Source of the DNA: Streptomyces ficellus
GTDB taxonomy: Bacteria > Actinomycetota > Actinomycetes > Streptomycetales > Streptomycetaceae
DNA length: 64,000 nucleotides
Direction: 5' to 3'
Assembly: GCF_009739905.1 (NCBI RefSeq)
Contig: NZ_CP034279.1
Coordinates: 4,774,001 to 4,838,000 of the forward strand
Part shown: in pieces, positions 1 to 8,082 of the stretch
How the letters are laid out: each line of letters starts with the position of its first letter
How positions within the stretch are numbered: the stretch's first letter is position 1
Translations under genes and position numbers: made by a program
The notes under the pieces: generated by a model
Told to the model about the DNA's origin: nothing
Databases searched by the model: none
The model's input: only the letters and a program-made list of their open reading frames with translations

Positions 1-482
1 TTGGTGATGAAGCACTTGGAGCCGTTGATGACCCACTCGTCACCGTCCCGGACGGCCGTGGTGCGGGTGCCGCCCGCGTCCGAACCGGCGCCCGGCTCCG
101 TCAGCCCGAACGCGCCCAGGATCTCCCCGCCGCACATGCGCGGCAGCCACTCGCGCTTCTGCTCCTCGGTGCCGAAGCGGTAGAGCGGCATCGCGCCGAG
201 CGAGACGCCCGCCTCCAGGGTGATGGCCACCGACGAGTCGACCCGGGCCAGCTCCTCCAGGGCGATGCCGAGGGCCAGGTAGTCACCGCCCATGCCGCCG
301 TACTCCTCCGGGAAGGGCAGACCGAACAGGCCCATCTGCCCCATCTCGCGGACGATCTCGTACGGGAACTCGTGGCGCTCGTAGAAGTCCCCGATCTTCG
401 GGGCGACGACCTCGTGGGCGAACTCCTCCACGGTGCGGCGAAGTTCCTCGTGCTCCGGGGAGAGCCGGTGGTCCAGGGACAT
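1..482 (-). CDS. Acyl-CoA dehydrogenase, probably isovaleryl-CoA dehydrogenase (partial, runs off left edge)
   Basis: Only the N-terminal 160 or so residues are in the window; the rest lies beyond base 1. It starts at an ATG three bases after the stop of the HMG-CoA lyase gene and is the last visible gene of that operon. The protein shows the acyl-CoA dehydrogenase fold signatures FPEEYGG and, further on, LTEPGAGSDAGG, the FAD/substrate-binding motif. Family enzymes oxidise acyl-CoA to enoyl-CoA and pass electrons to ETF. Its position with methylcrotonyl-CoA carboxylase and HMG-CoA lyase makes isovaleryl-CoA, the second intermediate of leucine breakdown, the likely substrate. That substrate is inferred from context; no substrate-specific residue is visible in this part. 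Confidence 0.85.
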   Translation of the reverse strand, partial: MSLDHRLSPEHEELRRTVEEFAHEVVAPKIGDFYERHEFPYEIVREMGQMGLFGLPFPEEYGGMGGDYLALGIALEELARVDSSVAITLEAGVSLGAMPLYRFGTEEQKREWLPRMCGGEILGAFGLTEPGAGSDAGGTRTTAVRDGDEWVINGSKCFIT

Positions 483-485
483 GAC

Positions 486-1439
486 TCAGGACTCCTTGTG
501 GGAGGCCGCGCCGCCGAGGGCGCGGACGGTGCGGGACGGGCTGGGACGGCCCAGTTGTCCGGCCAGCCACACGCTCGTGGCGGTGAGCCGGCCGAGGTCG
601 ACCCCGGTGTCGATGCCGAGGCCGTGGAGCATCCACACGAGGTCCTCGGTGGCGAGGTTGCCGGTGGCGGACTTGGCGTACGGGCAGCCGCCCAGGCCGC
701 CCGCGGAGGCGTCGACCGTGGTGACGCCGTGCTGGAGGGCGGCGAGGGTGTTGGCGAGCGCCTGCCCGTACGTGTCGTGGAAGTGCACGGCCAGGGCGGT
801 GGCCGGGATCCCCGCCTCGCCGAGGGCGGTCAGGAGCCGCGTCACATGGCCGGGGGTGGCCACGCCGATGGTGTCGCCCAGGCTCAGCTCGTCGCAGCCC
901 AGGTCCCGCAGGCGCCGGCAGACGGCGACGACCTGCTCGACCGGGACGGGGCCCTCCCAGGGGTCGCCGAAGCACATGGAGAGGTAGCCGCGCACGCTCA
1001 GGCCGTGCTCGACGGCGCGGGTGACGACGGGGGCGAACATGGCGAGCGCCTCGTCGACCGTGCGGTTGAGGTTGGCCCTGGCGAACGACTCGGTGGCGCT
1101 GGCGAACACGGCCACGTCACGGGCGCCGAGCGCCAGCGCCCGGTCCAGTCCCCGCTCGTTGGGCACCAGGACCGGCAGGCGTACGCCGTCGAGGCCGCTG
1201 ACGAGCGGGAACAGCTGCTCGGCGTCGGCCAGCTGCGGCACCCACTTGGGGTGGACGAAGCTGGTCGCCTCGACGGTGGTCAGCCCGGCCTCCGCGAGGC
1301 GGCGGACGAACTCCGCCTTCACCTCGGTCGGGACGACGCCCTGCTCGTTCTGGAGGCCGTCGCGCGCGCCGACCTCGTGGATCCGCACGCGCGCGGGCAG
1401 GCCGGGCGCGGGAACGGTCATCGGGAGCCCTGCGGTCAT
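486..1439 (-). CDS. Hydroxymethylglutaryl-CoA lyase
   Basis: A 317-residue protein of the HMGL-like TIM-barrel family, the usual length. It cleaves 3-hydroxy-3-methylglutaryl-CoA into acetyl-CoA and acetoacetate, the last step of leucine degradation. Visible motifs are HEVGARDGLQNE near the N terminus (metal and substrate site), DTIGVATPG, and the active-site cysteine loop GGLGGCPYAKSATGN. The ATG at 1439 overlaps the TGA of the upstream biotin carboxylase gene by four bases, which suggests translational coupling. A second ATG 18 bases downstream could also serve. The family is also called MvaB, HmgL or LiuE. Confidence 0.93.
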   Translation of the reverse strand: MTAGLPMTVPAPGLPARVRIHEVGARDGLQNEQGVVPTEVKAEFVRRLAEAGLTTVEATSFVHPKWVPQLADAEQLFPLVSGLDGVRLPVLVPNERGLDRALALGARDVAVFASATESFARANLNRTVDEALAMFAPVVTRAVEHGLSVRGYLSMCFGDPWEGPVPVEQVVAVCRRLRDLGCDELSLGDTIGVATPGHVTRLLTALGEAGIPATALAVHFHDTYGQALANTLAALQHGVTTVDASAGGLGGCPYAKSATGNLATEDLVWMLHGLGIDTGVDLGRLTATSVWLAGQLGRPSPSRTVRALGGAASHKES

Positions 1440-3379
1440 GCGTCCGCCTCCTCCTTGGGGACCACCACGGCCAGTACCTGGTCCATGGCGACGGTGGTGC
1501 CGGGCGTGACGTCCAGTTCGGCGACGGTGCCGTCGTGGGGGGCGGAGATGACGTGCTCCATCTTCATCGCCTCCACGACCACCAGGCCCTGTCCGGCCGT
1601 CACCTCGTCCCCGACGGCGACCTTGACGACGGTGACCGTGCCCGGCATGGGCGCGGTGAGCGAGTCGGCCCCGGCGTGGGCGGTGCGGTCGAGGGACGCC
1701 TCGACGGGGTCGTGGTCCAGGACGTTCCACGAGTCCCCGTCGCGGCCGAGCCAGGTGCCCGCGCGGTGGAAGGTGTGGGTGACGCCGTCCACGGTGACCG
1801 TGACCCGGCCGGCCTCCACGCGCGCGTGGCCCCGGGTCCGGTGGGCGACGGGCTCGTGCCCCGGTACGCGCAGCCAGTGGGTGACCGGGAGGGGCTCCCC
1901 GCCGAGCCGCCAGCCGCTGGGCACCGAGAACGGGTCGGTCCAGCCGCCCGCGTCCGGCTCGGGACGCAGGCCCGCCTCGCGGACGGCCGCCGCGGCCTCG
2001 TACACCTCCTCCGGCACCCCGTCCGGGACGAGGCCGTCCACGTCCCGCTCCACGAGGCCGGTGTCGAGGTCGCCGGAGACGACGTCCGGGTGGGCCAGCA
2101 GCCGGCGCAGGAACCCGGCGTTGGTGGGGACGCCCAGGGTGACGGTGTCCGCCAGCGCGGCGCGCAGCCTGCGCAGCGCGGTGGGGCGGTCGGGTCCGTG
2201 GACGATGACCTTCGCCAGCATGGGGTCGTAGAGGCTCGCGACCTCGGTGCCCTCGCTGAGGCCGGAGTCGGTGCGCACCCCGGCGCCGTGCGGCTCGTTC
2301 AGCGCCAGGACGGTGCCGCCCGAGGGGAGGAAGCCGCGGGAGGGGTCCTCCGCGCAGATCCGGGCCTCGATGGAGTGGCCGGTCAGCGCGATGTCGTCCT
2401 GGGTGAACCCGAGGGGCTCCCCGGCGGCCACCCGCAGCTGCCACTCCACCAGGTCCACGCCCGTGATCAGCTCGGTGACCGGGTGCTCGACCTGGAGGCG
2501 GGTGTTCATCTCCATGAAGTAGTAGGCCGACGGGTCACCGCCCGGGACGATGAACTCCACCGTGCCCGCGCCCCGGTAGCCGCAGGAGCGGGCCGCCTGC
2601 ACGGCCGCCTCGCCCATCGCGGCGCGGGTCTTCTCGTCCAGCAGGACGGAGGGCGCCTCCTCGATGATCTTCTGGTGGCGGCGCTGGAGGGAGCACTCCC
2701 GCTCGCCGAGGTGCACGACGTTGCCGTGGCCGTCGGCCAGGACCTGGATCTCGATGTGACGGGGCCGGTCGATCCACCGCTCCACCAGCAGGGTGTCGTC
2801 ACCGAACGAGGCCCGTGCCTCGCGCCGGGCCGCGGCGATCTCCTCCAGCAGGGCCGACTCCACGCGGGTGAGGCGCATGCCCTTGCCGCCGCCGCCCGCC
2901 GAGGGCTTCAGCAGTACCGGCATGCCGATCTCGCGGGCCGCCGCGGCCAGTTCGTCGTCGCTCAGCCCGCTCCCCGAGGAGCCGGGCACGACCGGGACGC
3001 CGGCCGCCTTCACCGTCTCCTTGGCGCGGATCTTGTCGCCCATGAGGGCGATGGCGGAGGCGGGCGGGCCGATGAAGACCAGCCCGGCGTCCTCGCACGC
3101 CTTCGCGAAGGCGGCGTTCTCCGCCAGGAAGCCGTAACCCGGGTGCACCGCCTGGGCGCCGGTGCGGGCCGCGGCCTCCAGCAGCCGGTCCGCCCGCAGG
3201 TAGCTCTCGGTCGCGGCCGGCGGCCCGATCCGTACCGCCGTGTCCGCCTCCCGTACGTGGCGGGCGTCGGCGTCCGCGTCGCTGAAGACGGCGACCGAGC
3301 GGATGCCGAGGGCCCGCAGCGTACGGATGACGCGGACCGCGATCTCGCCCCGGTTGGCGACAAGAACAGTCGTGAACAT
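1436..3379 (-). CDS. Biotin-dependent acyl-CoA carboxylase alpha subunit (biotin carboxylase plus biotin carrier), probably methylcrotonyl-CoA carboxylase
   Basis: A 647-residue two-part protein. The N-terminal 450 residues are a biotin carboxylase: it starts FTTVLVANRGEIAVR, has the glycine-rich ATP loop SAGGGGKGM, and has the active-site stretch ERECSLQRRHQK. The last 80 residues are a biotin carrier domain with the biotinylation site VEAMKMEH. It loads CO2 onto biotin and hands it to the carboxyltransferase encoded just upstream (seven bases between them). With HMG-CoA lyase and an acyl-CoA dehydrogenase next in the operon, 3-methylcrotonyl-CoA is the most likely acceptor. Propionyl- or acetyl-CoA carboxylase is the alternative, but those alpha subunits normally lie elsewhere in Streptomyces. 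Confidence 0.9.
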   Translation of the reverse strand: MFTTVLVANRGEIAVRVIRTLRALGIRSVAVFSDADADARHVREADTAVRIGPPAATESYLRADRLLEAAARTGAQAVHPGYGFLAENAAFAKACEDAGLVFIGPPASAIALMGDKIRAKETVKAAGVPVVPGSSGSGLSDDELAAAAREIGMPVLLKPSAGGGGKGMRLTRVESALLEEIAAARREARASFGDDTLLVERWIDRPRHIEIQVLADGHGNVVHLGERECSLQRRHQKIIEEAPSVLLDEKTRAAMGEAAVQAARSCGYRGAGTVEFIVPGGDPSAYYFMEMNTRLQVEHPVTELITGVDLVEWQLRVAAGEPLGFTQDDIALTGHSIEARICAEDPSRGFLPSGGTVLALNEPHGAGVRTDSGLSEGTEVASLYDPMLAKVIVHGPDRPTALRRLRAALADTVTLGVPTNAGFLRRLLAHPDVVSGDLDTGLVERDVDGLVPDGVPEEVYEAAAAVREAGLRPEPDAGGWTDPFSVPSGWRLGGEPLPVTHWLRVPGHEPVAHRTRGHARVEAGRVTVTVDGVTHTFHRAGTWLGRDGDSWNVLDHDPVEASLDRTAHAGADSLTAPMPGTVTVVKVAVGDEVTAGQGLVVVEAMKMEHVISAPHDGTVAELDVTPGTTVAMDQVLAVVVPKEEADA

Positions 3380-3386
3380 CAGTCCC

Positions 3387-5006
3387 TCACATCCGGAAGA
3401 CGCCGAACTGGGGGTCTCCCAGCGGGGCGTTGGCGCAGGCGGTCAGGGCCAGACCCAGCACCTGGCGGGTCTCCAGGGGGTCGATCACCCCGTCGTCCCA
3501 CAGCCGGGCGGTCGCGTAGTAGGCGTTGCCCTGCTGCTCGTACTGGGCGCGGACCGGGTCCTTGAAGGCCTCCTCGTCCTCGGTGGACCAGGACTCCCCA
3601 CGGCCCTCGATCTGGTCCCGCTTGACCGTGGCGAGGACGGAGGCGGCCTGCTCGCCGCCCATGACGGAGATCTTGGCGTTCGGCCACATCCACAGGAAGC
3701 GGGGGCTGTAGGCCCGGCCGCACATCGAGTAGTTGCCCGCGCCGTACGAGCCGCCCACGACGACCGTCAGCTTCGGTACGCGCGTGCAGGCGACGGCGGT
3801 GACCATCTTCGCGCCGTGCTTGGCGATGCCGCCCGCCTCGTAGTCCCGGCCGACCATGAAGCCGGAGATGTTCTGCAGGAACAGCAGCGGGATGCCGCGC
3901 TGGTCGCACAGCTCGATGAAGTGGGCGCCCTTCTGGGCGGACTCGGCGAACAGGATGCCGTTGTTGGCGACGATCCCCACCGGGTGGCCGTGGATCCGGG
4001 CGAAGCCGGTGACCAGGGTCTGGCCGAACTCCGACTTGAACTCCTGGAACCGGGAGCCGTCCACCACGCGCGCGATGACCTCCCGGGCGTCGTACGGCGT
4101 GCGCGAGTCGACCGGCACCGCCCCGTACAGGCCCGCGGGGTCCACCTTGGGCTCCTCCGCCGGCTCCACCGCCCACGGCAGCGGGCCGCGGGCGGGGAGC
4201 GTCGCCACGATGTTCCGGACGATCCGCAGGGCGTGGGCGTCGTCCTCCGCGAGGTGGTCGGTGACGCCGGAGGTCCGGGAGTGGACCTCGCCGCCGCCCA
4301 GCTCCTCGGCCGTGACCACCTCGCCGGTCGCCGCCTTCACCAGCGGCGGGCCGCCCAGGAAGATCGTGCCCTGGTTCCGCACGATCACCGCCTCGTCGCT
4401 CATCGCCGGGACGTACGCCCCGCCGGCGGTGCACGAGCCGAGGACGGCGGCGATCTGCGGGATCCCGGCGCCCGACATGCGGGCCTGGTTGTAGAAGATC
4501 CGCCCGAAGTGCTCCCGGTCGGGGAACACCTCGTCCTGCTTCGGCAGGAAGGCGCCGCCCGAGTCCACCAGGTACAGGCACGGGAGCCGGTTCTCCAGGG
4601 CCACCTCCTGGGCGCGCAGGTGCTTCTTGACGGTCATCGGGTAGTACGTGCCGCCCTTGACCGTGGCGTCGTTCGCCACCACCACGACCTCGCGGCCGCT
4701 GACCCGCCCGATGCCGGCGATCACACCGGCCGCCGGGGCCTGGTCGTCGTACATCCCGTTCGCCGCCAGCGGCGCCAGCTCCAGGAACGGCGAGCCGGGG
4801 TCCAGAAGGCTGTCGACGCGGTCGCGCGGCAGCAGCTTGCCGCGCGCCGTGTGCCGGGCGCGGGCCTTCTCGCCACCACCCATTCGGGCGGCCGCCAGCC
4901 GGGCGCGCAGCCCGTCGGCCAGCTCGTGGTGCGCCGCCTCATTGGCCTGCCAAGCGGCGGAGGCCGGGTCCGCCGCACTGCTCAGCACGGGCGCCTGCTG
5001 CATCAT
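3387..5006 (-). CDS. Acyl-CoA carboxylase beta subunit (carboxyltransferase), probably methylcrotonyl-CoA carboxylase
   Basis: A 539-residue carboxyltransferase, first gene of the leucine operon. It transfers CO2 from carboxybiotin to the acyl-CoA. Typical methylcrotonyl-CoA carboxylase beta features are visible: an N-terminal segment ending ARHTARGKLLPRDRVD, the acyl-CoA oxyanion region GGAYVPAMSDEAV, FLGGPPLVKAATGE, and the C-terminal GGSYGAGNYSMCGRAY. Start is an ATG preceded by GGGGG; another ATG follows one codon later. Two palindromic operators lie between 8 and 52 bases upstream of this start, so the operon is probably repressed by the divergent TetR protein. Confidence 0.92.
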   Translation of the reverse strand: MMQQAPVLSSAADPASAAWQANEAAHHELADGLRARLAAARMGGGEKARARHTARGKLLPRDRVDSLLDPGSPFLELAPLAANGMYDDQAPAAGVIAGIGRVSGREVVVVANDATVKGGTYYPMTVKKHLRAQEVALENRLPCLYLVDSGGAFLPKQDEVFPDREHFGRIFYNQARMSGAGIPQIAAVLGSCTAGGAYVPAMSDEAVIVRNQGTIFLGGPPLVKAATGEVVTAEELGGGEVHSRTSGVTDHLAEDDAHALRIVRNIVATLPARGPLPWAVEPAEEPKVDPAGLYGAVPVDSRTPYDAREVIARVVDGSRFQEFKSEFGQTLVTGFARIHGHPVGIVANNGILFAESAQKGAHFIELCDQRGIPLLFLQNISGFMVGRDYEAGGIAKHGAKMVTAVACTRVPKLTVVVGGSYGAGNYSMCGRAYSPRFLWMWPNAKISVMGGEQAASVLATVKRDQIEGRGESWSTEDEEAFKDPVRAQYEQQGNAYYATARLWDDGVIDPLETRQVLGLALTACANAPLGDPQFGVFRM

Positions 5007-5013
5007 GCCCCCA

Positions 5014-5029
5014 GTTAATGACCGTTAAC
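5014..5029. promoter_or_regulatory. Candidate TetR operator, copy 1
   Basis: Perfect inverted repeat GTTAA-TGACCG-TTAAC. It lies 8 bases upstream of the carboxyltransferase start and is matched by a second copy 29 bases away. From memory a GTTAA-N6-TTAAC motif has been described for a Streptomyces TetR regulator of short-chain acyl-CoA genes; that recollection should be checked. Confidence 0.75.
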
Positions 5030-5042
5030 GTATGTCCATCAG

Positions 5043-5058
5043 GTTAACGACCGCTAAC
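5043..5058. promoter_or_regulatory. Candidate TetR operator, copy 2
   Basis: GTTAA-CGACCG-CTAAC, the same 16-base palindrome with one mismatch in the right arm, in direct orientation to copy 1. It overlaps the presumed -35 region of the divergent TetR gene, whose -10 box TAGAAT is at 5068-5073. Bound repressor would therefore block both directions. Confidence 0.7.
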
Positions 5059-5080
5059 CGCCTTGTCTAGAATCAATCCC

Positions 5081-5659
5081 ATGAGCACCAGGACCGACGC
5101 CCCGACGCGCCGCGAGCAGATCCTCAAGGAGGCCGCCCGCCTCTTCGCCGAGCGCGGCTTCCACGGCGTGGGCGTCGACGAGATAGGGGCCGCCGTCGGC
5201 ATCAGCGGCCCCGGCCTCTACCGGCACTTCCCCGGCAAGGACGCCATGCTGGCCGAACTGCTGGTCGGCATCAGCGAACGGCTCCTCGACGGCGGCCGTC
5301 GCCGCGTCCAGGAGGCGGCGGGCGACCCCGAGGCGCTGCTCGGCTCGCTCATCGACGGGCACATCGACTTCGCGCTCGACGACCGCCCCCTGATCACCCT
5401 GCACGACCGCGAGCTGGACCGCCTCCGGGAGGCCGACCGCAAGAGGGTGCGCCAGCTCCAGCGGCAGTACGTCGAGCTGTGGGTCACCGTGGTCCGCGAG
5501 CTGTACCCGGCACCCCCGGAGACCGAGGCCAGGGCCACCGTCCACGCCGTGTTCGGCCTGCTGAACTCCACGCCGCACATCGGCCTGCTCGGCCGCACCG
5601 CCATGGAGGCCCTGCTGCGCCGTCTGGCGCACGGCGCGATCGGCTCGCTCGCGGACTGA
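5081..5659 (+). CDS. TetR family transcriptional regulator of the leucine/acyl-CoA operon
   Basis: A 192-residue TetR-type repressor. The N-terminal helix-turn-helix is clear: ILKEAARLFAERGFHGVGVDEIG followed by the recognition helix region GISGPGLYRHFPGKDAML. The C-terminal helical ligand domain has no recognisable ligand signature. The ATG at 5081 is chosen because an upstream in-frame TTG at 5063 falls inside the promoter. The -10 box TAGAAT ends seven bases before the ATG and no ribosome-binding site is present, so the message is probably leaderless. It is divergent from the leucine operon with twin operators between, so it most likely represses that operon and itself, with an acyl-CoA as inducer. 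The ligand is inferred. Confidence 0.9.
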   Translation: MSTRTDAPTRREQILKEAARLFAERGFHGVGVDEIGAAVGISGPGLYRHFPGKDAMLAELLVGISERLLDGGRRRVQEAAGDPEALLGSLIDGHIDFALDDRPLITLHDRELDRLREADRKRVRQLQRQYVELWVTVVRELYPAPPETEARATVHAVFGLLNSTPHIGLLGRTAMEALLRRLAHGAIGSLAD

Positions 5660-5748
5660 CCGCCCGCCCGGGTGCGCCGCCGGGGCGGCGGGTAGAGTCC
5701 GGATCTTCGGCCGCGCCGGCTGCCGGAGTCCTGAGAGCGGCACCCGCG

Positions 5749-6519
5749 ATGCACGCTTCCCCGCTGTCCCCGTCCGCGTCCCCGTCCGCACGCCTGGACG
5801 CCGCACTGGACGGCCTGGCCGTCACCTTCCGGGGCATGACCGCCCGCCCCGACGAGACCAACTGCGAATGCCACTGGGGCAGCGACGAGGACCTCGCCCT
5901 GCTGAAGACGCCGGACGTGACGCTGTACCCGGACCTGCTGGACCGCACCTGGCGGGCCATCGACTGGACCGACTGCGGGGCGGTGCTGCGCCGCGTACTG
6001 CCCCAGCTCTCCCGGGCCCTCGTCGCGGGCCGCGTCGACGCCTGGTCCGGCCTGCACGAGGTCGGGCGCTCGTTCACCATCGCCGGCTGGACACGGTGGC
6101 CCGCCGACCACGCCGCGCCGGTGCGGGAGTTCCTGGAGGCCTGGTGGCTCCACACCCTGACCGACCCGCGGCCGGCCGTACCGGCGCACGAGGTCCTCGC
6201 CCTGGTCGCCGAGGCCTCCGGCACCCTCACCCCGTGGCTCGCCACCTGGGAGGCCCTCGACTCGCCCCGGGCCACCGAGCACCTGGCCGAGGCGGCGGAC
6301 CAGTGGGAGTACGACCCGCTGGGCGACGAACTGCCGTGGAGCGGCTGGCACGACGAGGAGGCCATGTGCGCCGAACTGACCGCCTGGCTGGTGCGCCACG
6401 CGGCCGGCCGGCTCCGGGCCCACGGCGCGCCGGAGGAGCTGCTCCACCGGATACGGCTGCTGGGCGTCACCGGCGCCGCCCGGTGGGAGGACCCCCACTG
6501 GCCGGGTCACCGGTACTGA
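5749..6519 (+). CDS. Conserved hypothetical protein
   Basis: A 256-residue acidic protein with no signal peptide or membrane segment. It has an N-terminal CxC stretch (TNCECHWGSDEDLALL) followed by a mostly helical, tryptophan-rich region (RTWRAIDWTDC, LPWSGWHDEEA). I do not recognise the family. A -10-like TAGAGT at 5692 suggests a transcript with a leader of about 45 bases. It lies between the TetR gene and the phosphatase-like gene on the same strand, with separate spacers, so it is not clearly in an operon with either. Confidence 0.75.
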   Translation: MHASPLSPSASPSARLDAALDGLAVTFRGMTARPDETNCECHWGSDEDLALLKTPDVTLYPDLLDRTWRAIDWTDCGAVLRRVLPQLSRALVAGRVDAWSGLHEVGRSFTIAGWTRWPADHAAPVREFLEAWWLHTLTDPRPAVPAHEVLALVAEASGTLTPWLATWEALDSPRATEHLAEAADQWEYDPLGDELPWSGWHDEEAMCAELTAWLVRHAAGRLRAHGAPEELLHRIRLLGVTGAARWEDPHWPGHRY

Positions 6520-6601
6520 CACCCGCCCCGGGCGCGCCCCGACACGTCCACCCCGTGGAACCACGCCGCCACTGCGCGTACCGGGACGGCACAATGGGGC
6601 C

Positions 6602-7369
6602 ATGCCGATACCCAGCCGCGCCGCCCTCGTCGAGCACCTCGTCCGTACCCGGATCGCCGGAGACGTCGCCACGCCCCGCGACAACAACCTCCTCCACTAC
6701 CGCAAACTGGCGAACGGCGACCGCCACTACTGGCTCGGCATCGAGCTGGGGGACCGGTGGACGGACGAGCAGGACGTGCTCGCCGTGATGGCCGAGCGGT
6801 GCGGGGTGAACGACGATCCGGCGCACCGGTCCGGCCAGGACACCATCGACCCCGAACTCACCGTCGACGGCCTCGACCGGATGGCCGCGCGGCTGCGGAA
6901 GGCCGCGGCCGGCAGACAGCGCGTGCTGTTCGCCACCGGCCACCCCGGGGCGCTGCTGGACGTGCACAGCCGCACCGCCGCCGCGCTGCGGAGCGCCGGG
7001 TGCGACATCGTCCGCATCCCGGGCGGGCTCGTCGCGGACGAGGGGTACGTCGTGCAGTTCGCGGACGTGGCGGTCTTCGAGCGCGGCGCGAGCCTGTGGC
7101 ACACCCACTCGCCGGAGCCGATGAACGCGATCCTCGACCGCCTGGACGTCCGGCCGGACCTCGTCGTCGCCGACCACGGCTGGGCGGGCCGCGCCGGCCA
7201 GCGCGGCATCGACTCCGTCGGGTACGCCGACTGCAACGACCCCGCCCTGTTCATCGGCGAGGCCGAGGGCGTCATGCAGGTCACTGTCCCGCTCGACGAC
7301 CACGTCGTGGACCCGCGCTTCTACGAGCCGATGACGGAGTACCTCCTGGACGCGGCGGGCCTGGCCTGA
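6602..7369 (+). CDS. Conserved actinobacterial protein, phosphatase-like
   Basis: A 255-residue soluble protein. I recall close homologues in Streptomyces annotated simply as 'phosphatase', but I see no unmistakable catalytic motif. Candidate functional stretches are RVLFATGHPGALLDVH, IPGGLVADEGYVVQF and VVADHGWAGRAGQRGIDS, the last resembling a nucleotide or phosphate-handling loop. A CACAAT -10 box ends exactly six bases before the ATG and no ribosome-binding site is seen, so translation is probably leaderless. The biochemical role is unknown. Confidence 0.75.
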   Translation: MPIPSRAALVEHLVRTRIAGDVATPRDNNLLHYRKLANGDRHYWLGIELGDRWTDEQDVLAVMAERCGVNDDPAHRSGQDTIDPELTVDGLDRMAARLRKAAAGRQRVLFATGHPGALLDVHSRTAAALRSAGCDIVRIPGGLVADEGYVVQFADVAVFERGASLWHTHSPEPMNAILDRLDVRPDLVVADHGWAGRAGQRGIDSVGYADCNDPALFIGEAEGVMQVTVPLDDHVVDPRFYEPMTEYLLDAAGLA

Positions 7370-7382
7370 CCGGTTCCGTCCG

Positions 7383-7805
7383 TCAGAGGCTGCCCGGGGG
7401 CGCGATCCACGTCGTGGGCTGGCCGGTGGCCCTCGCGACCGTCTCGAAGTCGGCGTCGTAGTGCAGAACGGTGAGGCCGGACAGTTCGGCGGCGGCCGCG
7501 AGCAGGAGGTCGACCGGGCCGGCGCTCCGGTGCTCGCCGCGCTCCGTCAGCACGCGTTGCACGCCGCCGGCCCGCTGGTACACACCATCGGGGACGGGTG
7601 CCCAGTTGAAGAGCTCGGCGAGCAGCTCCTGTTTCGTCAACCGGTCGGCCAGGGAGCGCGCCGAGTAGAGCATCTCCAGCTCGGTGATCTCGCACATCCC
7701 GATGACGCCCTCGGTGAGGTGCTCGCTCCAGCGCTCCCGGACCTGCTTGTTCGTCAGGATCCGGACAGCGGCGGACGTGTCGATGAGGTGGGTGACCGGG
7801 CTCAC
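7383..7805 (-). CDS. vapC: VapC-type PIN-domain toxin (ribonuclease)
   Basis: A 140-residue PIN-domain protein. Acidic residues expected of the Mg-dependent ribonuclease site are in place: HLIDTSAAVR near the N terminus, ITELEML, GPVDLLLAAAAE and HYDADFETVA near the C terminus. VapC toxins cleave RNA, often tRNA, when freed from VapB. The GTG start overlaps the TGA of the antitoxin gene by four bases, the usual arrangement of a coupled toxin-antitoxin pair. Which RNA it cuts cannot be read from the sequence. Confidence 0.88.
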   Translation of the reverse strand: MSPVTHLIDTSAAVRILTNKQVRERWSEHLTEGVIGMCEITELEMLYSARSLADRLTKQELLAELFNWAPVPDGVYQRAGGVQRVLTERGEHRSAGPVDLLLAAAAELSGLTVLHYDADFETVARATGQPTTWIAPPGSL

Positions 7806-8011
7806 CGGCGGTAGGCGCCCTTGTCGAGAAGGACGTCGAAGTCGCCCCGATCGCCCATCGCGGCGAGCTCTTCCAGGGCGTTCAGGCGCCGCCGGCGCTT
7901 CGCCACTTCCAGGAGCGCGGCGTTGACCGTGTCCTTCTTCGTGGTGGTGCCCAGTATCGACGCCGCCTCGCTCAGGGCGTCGTCATCGACTTCGACGTAG
8001 AGGTTCGACAT
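7802..8011 (-). CDS. vapB: VapB-type antitoxin
   Basis: A 69-residue basic/acidic small protein directly upstream of and overlapping the PIN toxin gene. The N terminus (MSNLYVEVDDDALSEAASIL followed by TTTKKDTVNAAL) fits a ribbon-helix-helix DNA-binding domain of the VapB type. The C-terminal part (ALEELAAMGDRGDFDVLL) would wrap the toxin. The purine-rich ribosome-binding site AGGGAGG lies inside the inverted repeat found upstream, so binding by the VapBC complex could block transcription and perhaps translation start. Confidence 0.85.
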   Translation of the reverse strand: MSNLYVEVDDDALSEAASILGTTTKKDTVNAALLEVAKRRRRLNALEELAAMGDRGDFDVLLDKGAYRR

Positions 8012-8015
8012 GGGT

Positions 8016-8052
8016 CATATCCTCCCTATGCTGGCGCCATATGAAGGATATG
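8016..8052. promoter_or_regulatory. Inverted repeat upstream of vapBC, candidate autoregulatory operator
   Basis: Arms CATATCCT (8016-8023) and AGGATATG (8045-8052) are exact inverted repeats separated by 21 bases. They sit just upstream of the vapB start. VapBC complexes usually bind such repeats to repress their own operon. Confidence 0.6.
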
Positions 8053-8082
8053 CCCCTGCCAGGGCCGGCGGCAATCACGCGG

